Assembly: GCF_000473065.1 (NCBI RefSeq)
Contig: NZ_AXAZ01000027.1
Span: 1 to 64,000 of the forward strand
Source: Bradyrhizobium sp. WSM1743
GTDB lineage: Bacteria; Pseudomonadota; Alphaproteobacteria; Rhizobiales; Xanthobacteraceae
Reading direction: 5' to 3'
DNA length: 64,000 nucleotides
The translations under genes were made by a program, and so were the position numbers. The notes under the pieces are model-generated. The model saw nothing but the letters and a program-made list of their open reading frames with translations, did not search any database and was not told where the DNA came from. Positions 21,582 through 30,781 of this stretch are shown one piece after another. Position 1 is the stretch's first letter. Each line of letters begins with the position of its first letter.

Positions 21582-24192
21582 TCACGATCCTCTTGGGGAC
21601 GATGATCACCTTGCGGACGGGCTTGCCGTCCAAGGCCAGCTTTACCGCATCGAGGGCCAAAACGGCAGCCTCGATTTCCGGATTCTGGGCCGCTGTTGCA
21701 ACTGTGACCTCACCCCGCTTCTTGCCGTTGACCTGAACCACCAGGCTCACGCTGTCTTCAACCAGCAAATCGCGTTCGATTTGGGGCCAATTGGCCTCCG
21801 AAACCAGCCCCTTGTGCCCCAGCCCCTGCCAACACTCCTCGGCCAGATGCGGCATCATCGGCGAGAACAGCTGGACCAGGATCTGGCTGGCTTCCCGGAT
21901 CGCCCAAGCGAGATCAGCCGGAGGCTGGCCGGGGCGCTGCAGCACCTCCGAGAATGCATTGGTGAATTCGCGGATATGGGCGAGGCAGACGTTGAAGTGC
22001 AGCCGCTCGATGCCGGTGGTGACCTTGTCCAGCGCGCCGTGGGCGGCCTTGCGCAAGGCGGTGGCATCAGGGCCGAAGCTGGCCGGCCGGGCTGCCGGCG
22101 CAGTCTTGCCGAGCTCGACGGAATCGTTCACCAGCCGCCACAGCCGCTGCACGAAGCGCGAGGCGCCCTGGACGCGCTCGTCGCTCCAGATCACGTCGCG
22201 GTCGGGCGGGGAGTCCGACAGCATGAACCAGCGGGCGACGTCGGCACCGTAGGTCTCGATGATGTCATCAGGATCGACCGTGTTCTTCTTCGACTTCGAC
22301 ATCTTCTCGATCGGGCCGATCGCGATGTCTTCGCCCGACGACAGCAGCGTCGCGCGGCGGCCGTTGCCACCAACCTCGATCTTCACCTCGGCCGGCTGCA
22401 CATAGGTGCCGTCGGCCTTCTGGTAGGTCTCGTGCACCACCATGCCTTGCGTGAACATGCCGGCGAACGGCTCGTCCAATGCAACGTGCCCGGTCGCCTT
22501 CATCGCGCGGGTGAAGAAGCGGCTGTAGAGCAGATGCAGGATCGCGTGCTCGACGCCCCCGATATACTGGTCGACCGGCAGCATCCGGTTGGCGACCGCA
22601 GGCGTCGTCGGCGTGGCCTCGTTCCAGGGATCGGTGAAGCGCGCGAAGTACCAGGACGAATCCACGAAAGTGTCCATGGTGTCGGTCTCACGCTGCGCCT
22701 TGCCACCACATTTCGGGCAGGTGACGTGCTTCCAGGTCGGGTGATGATCGAGCGCGTTGCCCGGCCGGTCGAAGGTCGCATCGTCCGGCAGCTTCACCGG
22801 CAAATCGACATCCGGCACCGGCACCACATCGCACTTCGGACAGTGAATGACGGGAATCGGACAGCCCCAATAGCGCTGGCGCGAAATGCCCCAGTCACGC
22901 AGGCGGAAGTTGACCTGACGCTCGCCGACCGGCGCATTGCCGCGCAGCTCCGTCTCGAGACGCTTCGCCACCTCTTCCTTGGCCTGCTCGATGGTCATGC
23001 CATCGAGGAAGCGCGAATTGATCATGCGGCCGTCACCGTCATAGGCGGTGTCGGTGATGACGAAGGTCTTGGGATCCTGGCCCTCGGGGCACACCACGGG
23101 CGTGTTGCCGAGATTGTATTTGTTGACGAAGTCGAGGTCGCGCTGATCGTGCGCCGGGCAGCCGAAGATCGCGCCGGTGCCGTATTCCATCAGCACGAAA
23201 TTGGCGACATAGACCGGCAGCTTCCAGCTCGGGTCGAACGGGTGTACCGCGCGGATGCCGGTGTCAAAGCCCTGCTTCTCCGCAGTGTCGATGATCTCCT
23301 GCGCGGTGCCGATCTTCTTGATCTCGGCGATGAACTCCGCAAGCTCAGGGTTCTTCGCGGCTGCTGCCTGCGCCAGCGGATGATCCGCCGAGATCGCCAT
23401 GAACTTTGCGCCGAACAGCGTGTCCGGGCGCGTGGTGAAAATCTTCAGCTCGCTTTCGCCGGCCGGCGTCGTCGCCGCATCCAGCGCGAAGCGGACCAAA
23501 AGGCCTTCGGAGCGGCCGATCCAGTTGCGCTGCATCAGCCGCACCTTGTCGGGCCAGCGATCCAGCCCGTCGAGCGCCGCCAAGAGCTCCTGCGAGTACT
23601 TCGTGATCTTGAAGACCCACTGGTTCATCTCGCGTTGTTCAACCACGGCGCCCGAACGCCAGCCGCGGCCGTCGATCACCTGCTCGTTGGCGAGCACGGT
23701 CATGTCGACGGGGTCCCAGTTCACCTTGCGCTTCTCGCGCTCGGCGAGACCTGCGCGCAGAAAGTCCAGAAACATCTTCTGCTGGTGCTTGTAATAGCTG
23801 GGATCGCAGGTCGCGATCTCTCTGGACCAGTCCAGCGACAGCCCGATCGAGCGGAGCTGCTTCTTCATCGCGGCGATGTTGTCGTAGGTCCAGGCCTTCG
23901 GGGCGACCTTGCGCTCGATCGCGGCGTTCTCGGCCGGCAGGCCGAAGGCATCCCAACCCATCGGATGCAGCACGTTGAACCCCTTGGCGCGCATGAAGCG
24001 GGCCAGCACGTCGCCGAGCGTGTAATTCCGGACGTGGCCGATATGGATGCGCCCGGAGGGGTAGGGGAACATCTCGAGCACATAGTATTTCGGCCGCGGA
24101 TCGTCGTTCTTGGAGACGAAGATCGCCTGCTGGTCCCAGGTAGCTTGCCAGCGCGGTTCGGCGTCGCGGGCGTTATAGCGTTCGGAGGTCAT
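21568..24192 (-). CDS. leuS: Leucyl-tRNA synthetase
   Basis: LeuS charges tRNA-Leu with leucine. The class I signature is present as PYPSGRIHIGHVRNY (HIGH motif) near residue 43 and KMSKSKKNTVDP near 630. The CP1 editing domain lies between, with Zn-type Cys pairs (CPKCDVVPV, CPKCGGKAQRE). At 874 residues it is of full length. It is the first gene of the leuS-lptE-holA series, and the 180 bases upstream separate it from the divergent GGDEF gene. Confidence 0.97.
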   Translation of the reverse strand: MTSERYNARDAEPRWQATWDQQAIFVSKNDDPRPKYYVLEMFPYPSGRIHIGHVRNYTLGDVLARFMRAKGFNVLHPMGWDAFGLPAENAAIERKVAPKAWTYDNIAAMKKQLRSIGLSLDWSREIATCDPSYYKHQQKMFLDFLRAGLAEREKRKVNWDPVDMTVLANEQVIDGRGWRSGAVVEQREMNQWVFKITKYSQELLAALDGLDRWPDKVRLMQRNWIGRSEGLLVRFALDAATTPAGESELKIFTTRPDTLFGAKFMAISADHPLAQAAAAKNPELAEFIAEIKKIGTAQEIIDTAEKQGFDTGIRAVHPFDPSWKLPVYVANFVLMEYGTGAIFGCPAHDQRDLDFVNKYNLGNTPVVCPEGQDPKTFVITDTAYDGDGRMINSRFLDGMTIEQAKEEVAKRLETELRGNAPVGERQVNFRLRDWGISRQRYWGCPIPVIHCPKCDVVPVPDVDLPVKLPDDATFDRPGNALDHHPTWKHVTCPKCGGKAQRETDTMDTFVDSSWYFARFTDPWNEATPTTPAVANRMLPVDQYIGGVEHAILHLLYSRFFTRAMKATGHVALDEPFAGMFTQGMVVHETYQKADGTYVQPAEVKIEVGGNGRRATLLSSGEDIAIGPIEKMSKSKKNTVDPDDIIETYGADVARWFMLSDSPPDRDVIWSDERVQGASRFVQRLWRLVNDSVELGKTAPAARPASFGPDATALRKAAHGALDKVTTGIERLHFNVCLAHIREFTNAFSEVLQRPGQPPADLAWAIREASQILVQLFSPMMPHLAEECWQGLGHKGLVSEANWPQIERDLLVEDSVSLVVQVNGKKRGEVTVATAAQNPEIEAAVLALDAVKLALDGKPVRKVIIVPKRIVNVVG

Positions 24193-24373
24193 GGAATCGT
24201 TGGGTTTTCTTGGGTTCGGCCGTCTAAAGACGGCGGACTAGGCCATAGAAGACCTCAGGGGGTCAATGGGTTGCCGCGTTCTGGAACTTTGACCACGCCT
24301 CCGCATAACTACGAGGGCTGGCGTTGGGGTGTGATTAAGGGGTCAATGCCAAGTTGCGGCCCAACAAGGCCGC

Positions 24374-25429
24374 ATGAGCGCGATGGATTCCAGCTTCGAC
24401 GATCCCGATTACGACTATGCCGCGTCCATCGCCGGACGGGCGATGCGGAGCATGGCCGAACAGCGGATTGCACCGACCCCGGCCAATTTTGCCGTCTGGT
24501 TCCAGTACTTCGCCGGCAGCCAGGACGATCTGCGCAACGCAGTCGATTTCCTGATCGACCACAATCGTCCCTTCGACGCCCGAACCAATCAGGACCTGTT
24601 CGAGACCTACGTCGCGCCCCAGGTGAGCGCCGCCGTGGTCGACACTTCCGAGCGGCTGCAGGCGCTCATGGGGGCCGCGAAGGAGTTTCTGGCGACTGCG
24701 ATCGCCGACAATCATTCGCAGATGCAGGTCATCAGCCAGGTTGCCGACCAGGGCAGGGCCGGCGTCGATCCAAAATTGCTGGTCGCCCAGCTCATGAACG
24801 AGCTGGCGCGGGCCGCCACAAGGGCGACGCGGCTGGAGGCAGGCTTTGCGGAAAAGACCCGCGAGCTCGACGTGATCCGCGATTCGCTGTCGAGGTCCGA
24901 GCAGCGCGCCCGGACCGACATGCTGACGGGCCTGGCGAACCGGCGGGCGCTCGATGAATTTCTGCGCAAGGCGCAGGCGACTGCGGAATGGGGCGAGCCG
25001 CTCAGCGTGCTCTTGCTCGACATCGACCACTTCAAATCCTTCAACGACAATTTCGGCCATGGCGTCGGCGACCAGGTGCTGCGCCTGATGGCCAAGGTGC
25101 TGCGCGAAAAGGTTCGCGCGCAGGATCTGCCGGCCCGCTATGGCGGCGAGGAGCTGATCGCGGTGCTGCCGGACGCCGATCTCGCCACTTGCGCCGGGAT
25201 CGCCGAACGCATCAGGCGCGCGATCGCCGAGTGCACGATCACGCGCCGCTCCACCGGCGAGATCCTGCCCAACATCAGCGTGTCGATCGGCGTGGCGCAG
25301 TACCGGGCCGGCGAGGCGATCGCCGATCTGATCGACCGTTGCGACCGCGCGCTCTATCTCGCCAAGGGCGGCGGCCGCAATCGCGTGGTGACCGAGATCG
25401 AGCTCGAGCGGGCCGGGGCTGCGGGCTAG
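24374..25429 (+). CDS. Diguanylate cyclase (GGDEF domain, soluble)
   Basis: This protein makes cyclic di-GMP from two GTP. The first 170 residues form a helical, probably sensory or dimerisation region without a recognised domain. The GGDEF domain follows, starting RTDMLTGLANRRAL near residue 181. The active site is GGEEL near 257, which is functional in many cyclases. RAQD lies five residues before it, a product-inhibition I-site (RxxD). No membrane helix or signal peptide is visible. At 351 residues it is complete. It diverges from leuS. Confidence 0.92.
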   Translation: MSAMDSSFDDPDYDYAASIAGRAMRSMAEQRIAPTPANFAVWFQYFAGSQDDLRNAVDFLIDHNRPFDARTNQDLFETYVAPQVSAAVVDTSERLQALMGAAKEFLATAIADNHSQMQVISQVADQGRAGVDPKLLVAQLMNELARAATRATRLEAGFAEKTRELDVIRDSLSRSEQRARTDMLTGLANRRALDEFLRKAQATAEWGEPLSVLLLDIDHFKSFNDNFGHGVGDQVLRLMAKVLREKVRAQDLPARYGGEELIAVLPDADLATCAGIAERIRRAIAECTITRRSTGEILPNISVSIGVAQYRAGEAIADLIDRCDRALYLAKGGGRNRVVTEIELERAGAAG

Positions 25430-25446
25430 CCGCCGGTGAAGGTGCA

Positions 25447-25625
25447 CTCCCTCTCCCGCTTGCTTGCGGGAGAGGGTCGGGGAGAGGGTGTTTCCACCAT
25501 GGGACAATCCCCAAGAGGAGAAAGCCCTCACCCGGCGCTTCGCCATAGCCGAGGCTTTGCCTCGGCGTCTCTTGAAATGACGGCCGCCGAAGGCGGCCTA
25601 TGCCTCTCCGGCAAGCGGGAGAGGT
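25447..25625. repeat. CTCTCCCGCTTGC...GCGGGAGAGG repeat pair
   Basis: The first element (25447-25490) has CCCTCTCCCGC and GCGGGAGAGGG arms. A second part (25529-25625) contains AGCCCTCACCCGGCGCTTCG, GCCGAGGCTTTGCCTCGGC and GGCAAGCGGGAGAGGTGAG. It fills the gap between two convergent GGDEF genes. A related copy is at 36591-36722. Confidence 0.8.
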
Positions 25626-25668
25626 GAGCGGGCCCGCGGCAACCGATTCAACCGAGGACGATGCCGCT

Positions 25669-27372
25669 TTAGGCGCTCGCCACCATCATCATCTCGGCCG
25701 TGCCGGCCGCGATCGCATGCACGCCGTGCTCGACGACGTTGTTGCGGCCACGATGCTTGGCGGCGTAGAGCGCGGCGTCGGCGGCTTCGATCAGGTCGCC
25801 GGGACGCAAGGACTCGTTCGGTTTTGTCGCGGCGACGCCGATCGAGACCGTGACGATCATGTGGTTCGAGGTGATGTGCGGCAGGCAGAGTTTCAGCACG
25901 GCCGCGCGCACCTGCTCGCCGATTTCAACGGCACGCGTCACGTCGGTGTTCGGCAGCAGCAGGCAGAACTCCTCGCCGCCATAGCGCGCCGCAAAGCCCA
26001 TCGTGTCGGCGGCGATGCCTGACAGCGATTCGCCGAGCTGCGTCAGGCAGGAATCGCCTTCGAGATGGCCGTAGGTATCGTTGAACAGCTTGAAATGGTC
26101 GACATCGATCATCAGAAGCGCGAGCTCGCTGCCATATTGCTGCGCGCGCATCCACTCGAAGTCGAGCCGGCTCTGGAAACCGCGACGATTGGCGAGACCG
26201 GACAGCATATCGATCGAAGCCATCACCGTCAGGCGGTCGTTGCTCGCGATCAGCTCGCGCTCGCGCTGGCTCAGCTGCGCAGCCATCGCGTTGAATGCGC
26301 GGGCCAGAGGCACGAACTCGGCCGGCAGCCGATTGCGTGCCGCGCGGGCCGACAGGTCGCCCTCGCCGAGACGCTTGGCCATGTCGGCGAGCATCTCGAT
26401 CGGCTTGATCACCAATTTCTCGGCGGCGATCAGCGCGCCGAGCAGGACGAACATGAGGACGAAAGCGAGCTGCAGATATGCCGTGCGGATGTCGCGGCTG
26501 ACCGCTGCGGACACCTTGTCTTCGTCGATGCTGGCAATCAGGCGAGCATTGGTGCCGGCGATGCGGATATAGCTGACCGCGCGGCGGGAGCCGTCGGCGG
26601 CGAGGAAAGACAGTGACCCCTCATCCTGATCGGACCGCAGCGCCTTGTCGGCGATCGCGGACATCAGCGGCATGTTGTCGAGGGGACGGCCGACAGCACT
26701 GTGCTGATCGGCCGGGGCCGCCAGCACGGTGCCCGCGCTGTCGACCAGCACCGCGGTGATGCCGGCGCGACCGCCCAGATTGCTCATGACCTTCGACATC
26801 CAGTCGAGATTGACGGTGGCGAGCACGACAGCATCGGGTACCCCGCTGAAGGCGGAGACCGGATAAACCGCCATCACCGTCGGCGACGGCACCGGCCGCG
26901 ACATGATGAAGTCGCTCAGGATGAAGCGGCCGGTTTCCTGTGCCTGCTGGAAGTACGGCCGGTCGCTGAGATCGAGGCCGACATACATGTTGTTGGTGGC
27001 GCATTGGATGCGCCCGTCCTGGCCGGCGATCAGAAGCGTGCGGATCCAGGGAAGGCTCGATGGCAGACTTGCGCGCAGCACGTCGCAGCTCTTGCTGATG
27101 CCGCCGGCGGAAGCGCGGATGAAGGCCTCCGATTTCAGGATGGTCTCGACCGACGAGATCACCTCACGCTGCGCATCGGCGCTGTGCCTTGCCACCGTGG
27201 TGAATTCGGCCGCAGCTTGCGCGATCTGCCGCGCGCGCGTGTTTTCGAGCGAACGGATGCGCTCGAGCATCAAGGGCGTCACAAGAATCACCGCGAGCAA
27301 CGCAAGCCGCGCCCGGATTCCGAGAACCTGCTTGAGTTTCGCTCGTTTGCGGTTGAGACTGACGCTTGCCAT
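25669..27372 (-). CDS. Membrane sensor diguanylate cyclase (Cache-HAMP-GGDEF)
   Basis: A 567-residue inner-membrane protein. One helix is at about residues 22-38 (ALLAVILVTPLML), then a periplasmic double-Cache-like sensor domain with DLSDRPYFQQAQETG near 130. A second helix (LAFVLMFVLLGALIAAEKLV) near 300 leads to HAMP and then GGDEF. The active site is GGEEF in ARYGGEEFCLLLP. The four residues at the I-site position are not RxxD, so product inhibition at that site is unlikely. The ligand of the sensor is unknown. It converges on the soluble cyclase upstream and diverges from the PLP protein gene. Confidence 0.92.
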   Translation of the reverse strand: MASVSLNRKRAKLKQVLGIRARLALLAVILVTPLMLERIRSLENTRARQIAQAAAEFTTVARHSADAQREVISSVETILKSEAFIRASAGGISKSCDVLRASLPSSLPWIRTLLIAGQDGRIQCATNNMYVGLDLSDRPYFQQAQETGRFILSDFIMSRPVPSPTVMAVYPVSAFSGVPDAVVLATVNLDWMSKVMSNLGGRAGITAVLVDSAGTVLAAPADQHSAVGRPLDNMPLMSAIADKALRSDQDEGSLSFLAADGSRRAVSYIRIAGTNARLIASIDEDKVSAAVSRDIRTAYLQLAFVLMFVLLGALIAAEKLVIKPIEMLADMAKRLGEGDLSARAARNRLPAEFVPLARAFNAMAAQLSQRERELIASNDRLTVMASIDMLSGLANRRGFQSRLDFEWMRAQQYGSELALLMIDVDHFKLFNDTYGHLEGDSCLTQLGESLSGIAADTMGFAARYGGEEFCLLLPNTDVTRAVEIGEQVRAAVLKLCLPHITSNHMIVTVSIGVAATKPNESLRPGDLIEAADAALYAAKHRGRNNVVEHGVHAIAAGTAEMMMVASA

Positions 27373-27481
27373 CTTCGCTACCCACCCCGTGGCTCAAGGT
27401 AAAACGAAGGGTTCAAAAACTGTTTCTTGAACTCGGTAAAATTGGACTTACCTCCGTCCCGATCACGGACAATCAAACGTC

Positions 27482-28171
27482 ATGACAGAAGAAAGCGCCG
27501 CGCCGGTAACCGGCCATTCACCACACGCACTCGCTTCGGTCGAAGCCGAGATTGCACGCGCCTGCAAGGATGCGCAGCGCGACCGCGCCTCCGTGACGCT
27601 GATCGCGGTGTCCAAGACTTTCGCGCCCGATGCAATTACCCCGGTTATCGCCGCCGGACAGCGCGTATTCGGCGAGAATCGGGTGCAGGAGGCCAAAGGC
27701 AAATGGCCGGCGTTAACGTCTGTTTACCCCGATATCGCGCTGCATCTGATCGGGCCGCTGCAATCCAACAAGGCGAAAGAGGCGGTCGCGCTGTTCGACG
27801 CCATCCATTCGGTCGACCGCCCGAGCATTTGCCAAGCGTTAGCCAAGGAAATCGAATCCCAGAACAAGCACCCGCAGCTCTTCGTCCAGATCAACACCGG
27901 CGAGGAACCGCAGAAGGCCGGCGTCGCGCCCGGCGAGGCCGACGCCTTCCTCGCGAGCTGCCGCGACACTTATGGGCTGACGATCTCGGGACTGATGTGC
28001 ATCCCGCCGGTCGACGAACCGCCGGCGGCGCACTTCGCGCTTACCGCCAAGATCGCCGCGCGCAACGGCTTGAAGAATCTCTCGATGGGCATGAGCGCCG
28101 ATTTCGCCACAGCGATCATGCTAGGTGCCACCCATGTGCGCGTGGGCAGCGCGATCTTCGGGCACAGGTAG
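27482..28171 (+). CDS. PLP homeostasis protein (YggS / PLPBP family)
   Basis: This cytoplasmic protein binds pyridoxal 5'-phosphate and buffers its supply to enzymes; it has the alanine-racemase barrel fold but no racemase activity. The PLP lysine is in LIAVSKTF near residue 42, followed by FGENRVQEAKGKW, HLIGPLQSNKAK, HSVDR and LSMGMSADFATAI (the phosphate-binding end), all family signatures. At 229 residues it is complete. A GC-rich palindromic repeat follows. Confidence 0.93.
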   Translation: MTEESAAPVTGHSPHALASVEAEIARACKDAQRDRASVTLIAVSKTFAPDAITPVIAAGQRVFGENRVQEAKGKWPALTSVYPDIALHLIGPLQSNKAKEAVALFDAIHSVDRPSICQALAKEIESQNKHPQLFVQINTGEEPQKAGVAPGEADAFLASCRDTYGLTISGLMCIPPVDEPPAAHFALTAKIAARNGLKNLSMGMSADFATAIMLGATHVRVGSAIFGHR

Positions 28172-28220
28172 GAAGGTCGTACCCGACAACGGAGCACGTG
28201 CATCGTCGGCGCTCACTCTC

Positions 28221-28358
28221 GTGTCCCGGACAAGCCGCAACGCTCGAGCGTTGCGGCGCAGAGCCGGGACCCAGGGCAACGCGGGACAGTGCGACGGACT
28301 GGGCCCCGGCTCTGCAGCGCACCGCTGAAGAAGCGCTGCGCTGCGTCCGGGGCACGAG
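28221..28358. repeat. GTGTCCCGGACAAG...CCGGGGCACGAG repeat
   Basis: Inverted arms of the CCCGGAC/GTCCGGG type surround CGCAACGCTCGAGCGTTGCGG (arms CGCAACGCTC and GAGCGTTGCG) and GGGCCCCGGCTCTGC. A related element is at 31689-31798. It separates the PLP protein gene from the hydratase remnant. Confidence 0.75.
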
Positions 28359-28402
28359 CGCGAAGCGTGGCGCTCGCAATGACAGCGGCGTGCGAGCCGC
28401 GC

Positions 28403-28670
28403 CTACGCGAACCCCACCGATACCTTCCCAAGCACGCCAAAATCCGCGGCAAGATGATCGCCGGCCTGGATCGGCGGTGGTCACGACCTCCCCTGCCCGC
28501 AAGGTGACGCAAAGCCCGCGCAACTCATTGGCAGGCCAGGCGAGCGCAACACAGGGATCGCCGAGCGCATTCTTGCCGTGGGCCGATGTAGCGCTCGCCG
28601 CGCAGCGCGATCTGCGGCCGTTCTTCGACGAGATCGATCGCGCGGCGGCGATCTGATCCTTGTCGAGCAT
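28403..28670 (-). pseudogene. Remnant of a 2-keto-4-pentenoate hydratase gene (FAH superfamily)
   Basis: In one leftward frame the sequence reads GDPCVALAWPANELRG then CVTLRAGEVVTT. After a frame change it reads IQAGDHLAADFGVLGKVSV, then GFA and a stop at 28403. These are the conserved C-terminal pieces of 2-keto-4-pentenoate hydratase. The frame opens with MLDKDQIAAAR, like the N-terminus of such enzymes, and then another frame gives AIDLVEERPQIALRGERY. An intact gene has about 260 codons; here fewer than 90 remain, in at least two frames. It is a decayed gene with a large internal deletion, ending seven bases from the transpeptidase gene. Confidence 0.75.
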
Positions 28671-28676
28671 GTACCC

Positions 28677-29270
28677 TCACCCGATGATGATTCTTGTTCG
28701 CGGCCCCAAGCGCCGCAGCAATTGCAGCATCGCAGATTTCGTCATGGAGACGCAGCCGGCGGTCGGGCCGAAATTGTCGCGGGCGAGGTGCAGGAACACC
28801 GCGCTGCCGCGGCCGGCGATGCGTGGTCGCGTGTTGTGGTCGATCTCGATGATGAAGTCGTAGAGATGATCGGTGCGCTTGAGCCGGTCACCGCCCTGCC
28901 CCTCGCCGAGCCGGATGCTCTGGTTGTAATGACGGTCCTGTGGATCCTCGCACCAGGCGTCCGCGCCGGTGATCATCCGGGACGGCAAGAAAGTCTGGGG
29001 GCGGCTGTGCCGGTCGGCCCGCCACCACAACCGCCTGGGACGGAAGCTGCCCCTGGGGGTGCCGCCGTCGCCTTCGCGCTTGTTGGCCAGAATGCCGCCC
29101 CGCCCCAGCGCAACCGGGATGGTCAGCGCTCCGGCCGTCAGCCAACCCCGGCATGGATTACCGGCAGCAGGCTTAACACGGATCGCGGCGAGCGGCCTGG
29201 CGCTTCGATTCCCGGCGTAACCAACTGAAGCTGCTTTATTTTTCATGTGAACGTGCAATGTCGGATTCAT
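28677..29270 (-). CDS. L,D-transpeptidase family protein (YkuD domain)
   Basis: L,D-transpeptidases form 3-3 cross-links in peptidoglycan or attach proteins to it. The 197-residue protein carries a YkuD-type catalytic segment: VFLHLARDNFGPTAGCVSM near residues 155-173, with catalytic His and Cys. Earlier parts are ALTIPVALGRGGI and KREGDGGTPRGSF, typical of this small subgroup. No clear signal peptide is visible from either start (29270 or the in-frame ATG at 29246), so the site of action is uncertain. The start is the weakest part of this call. Confidence 0.82.
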   Translation of the reverse strand: MNPTLHVHMKNKAASVGYAGNRSARPLAAIRVKPAAGNPCRGWLTAGALTIPVALGRGGILANKREGDGGTPRGSFRPRRLWWRADRHSRPQTFLPSRMITGADAWCEDPQDRHYNQSIRLGEGQGGDRLKRTDHLYDFIIEIDHNTRPRIAGRGSAVFLHLARDNFGPTAGCVSMTKSAMLQLLRRLGPRTRIIIG

Positions 29271-29448
29271 TACAGGACATTCATCAAAACGCCCTGCTAA
29301 TCTGAGTTAGAGTGCTTCTGGCTTGTGAATCGGTAACAGCCCACTACTTCAACACGAACAACAATAATAACGGCGACCCTAAACTTCCCCTCGCGGCTGG
29401 GTGCGGCATGGATGCGCGCCGAGCCGGACCCTAAAAGGATGACCTCCC

Positions 29449-30135
29449 ATGCCCAACGCCCGCAAGATCCTGATCGTGGATGACGATACCGATCTGCGCG
29501 ACACGCTGGTGGAGCAATTATCGCTACACGAAGAATTCGAAGCCTCCGCCGTCGACACCGGCGCCAAGGGCGCGAGCGCCGCCAAGGCCAACTCTCCCGA
29601 TCTGGTTCTGATGGATGTCGGCCTGCCCGACACCGACGGGCGCGAGGTGGTCCGCTCCTTGCGCAAGGGCGGCTTCAAGGCCCCGATCATCATGCTGACC
29701 GGGCACGACACCGATTCCGACACGATCCTGGGCCTGGAATCCGGCGCCAACGACTATGTGGCAAAGCCCTTCCGCTTCGCCGTTCTGCTGGCCCGCATCC
29801 GCGCCCAGCTCCGCCAGCACGAAGCCAGCGAGGACGCGGTGTTCTCGGTCGGCCCCTACTCCTTCCGTCCCGGCTCGAAGATGCTGACCGCGGCCAATGC
29901 GCGCAAGGTCCGCCTCACCGAGAAGGAAACCGCCATCCTCCGCTTCCTCTACCGCGCCGGCCAGATGCCGGTGTCGCGCGAGACCCTGCTCCAGGAGGTC
30001 TGGGGCTATAATTCCGGCGTCACCACCCACACGCTGGAAACCCACATCTATCGCCTTCGCCAGAAGATCGAGAAGGACGCGGCTAACCCGGAAATCCTGG
30101 TCACGGAAGCCGGTGGCTACAAGCTGGTGCCGTGA
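29449..30135 (+). CDS. OmpR/PhoB-family response regulator
   Basis: A two-component transcription factor of 228 residues. The receiver domain has the acidic pair DDD (residues 11-13), the phospho-acceptor Asp in LVLMDVGLPD near 56, and Lys in YVAKPF near 106. A winged-helix domain follows, ending VTTHTLETHIYRLRQKIEKD, a typical recognition helix, and GGYKLVP. No histidine kinase is adjacent. It resembles the CenR type, which controls the cell envelope in alphaproteobacteria, but I do not assign it. The next gene begins 58 bases later. Confidence 0.9.
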   Translation: MPNARKILIVDDDTDLRDTLVEQLSLHEEFEASAVDTGAKGASAAKANSPDLVLMDVGLPDTDGREVVRSLRKGGFKAPIIMLTGHDTDSDTILGLESGANDYVAKPFRFAVLLARIRAQLRQHEASEDAVFSVGPYSFRPGSKMLTAANARKVRLTEKETAILRFLYRAGQMPVSRETLLQEVWGYNSGVTTHTLETHIYRLRQKIEKDAANPEILVTEAGGYKLVP

Positions 30136-30193
30136 TACGCTTCGTCGGCGTGCGAATCGTTTTAGATCGCGTGCCCTCGAGCCTCGGACCTGA

Positions 30194-30637
30194 ATGTCAA
30201 TCGACGACGACGTAGCGCTTCTCGAGCGTGTCCCGACACTGCGCCTGTTGGGAGACGCCTCGTTGCGCATGCTGGCGATCGGCTCCGAGCAGCGAGACTT
30301 CGTCCGCGGCGACGTCCTGTTCAATCTCGGCGACGACGCCGATGCGGGCTTCGTGGTCCAGCGCGGCGCCTTCAGGGTCGAGGACGGCGCCGGCGCCGAG
30401 ATGATCGCCGGCCCCGGCGCGCTGATCGGCGAGCTCGCGCTGGTGGTGCCGATGAAGCGGCCGTCGAGTGCGATCGCGCTGGAGCATTCCTCCGTCATCC
30501 GCGTCGCGCGCAGCCTGTTCCAGCGCGTGCTCGAAAGCGATCCCGCCGCCGCCGTCCGCCTGCGCGACGAATTCGCGGTGCGCTCCAGCCAGATCGCCAG
30601 CGATATATTGATGGCCGGCGCGAAGCTGACGTCGTGA
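30194..30637 (+). CDS. Stand-alone cyclic-nucleotide-binding-domain protein
   Basis: A 147-residue protein built from one Crp-type effector domain: LRMLAIGSEQRDFVRGDVLFNLGDDADAGF, which I read as the two parts RDFVRGDVLFNLGDDADAGF and the start of the beta-roll, then a phosphate-binding-like GALIGELALVV and a C-helix. There is no DNA-binding HTH, so it is not a Crp/Fnr regulator itself. It may act by protein contact, perhaps with the response regulator encoded just upstream. The ligand is unknown. Confidence 0.82.
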   Translation: MSIDDDVALLERVPTLRLLGDASLRMLAIGSEQRDFVRGDVLFNLGDDADAGFVVQRGAFRVEDGAGAEMIAGPGALIGELALVVPMKRPSSAIALEHSSVIRVARSLFQRVLESDPAAAVRLRDEFAVRSSQIASDILMAGAKLTS

Positions 30638-30649
30638 GCTCCTCCGCTC

Positions 30650-30773
30650 GTCATTCCAGGGCGCGACGAAGTCGCGAACCCGGAATCCATTCATCCACTG
30701 ACTCTGCCGCTCAATGGATTCTCAGGTGCGCAATTGCGCACCATAGTTCGCGCTACGCGCGCCCCGGAATGAC
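30650..30773. repeat. GTCATTCCAGGG...CCCCGGAATGAC repeat
   Basis: Same family as 18561. It also contains the perfect 18-base palindrome GGTGCGCAATTGCGCACC at 30725-30742, which recurs at 59635-59652. It lies between convergent genes and probably ends transcription in both directions. Confidence 0.85.
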
Positions 30774-30781
30774 CGTGGGAC

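Noticed and set aside
21361..24957. Very long plus-strand open frame across leuS
   Set aside because: It is antisense to leuS, a consequence of high GC codon use, and its protein has no recognisable domain.
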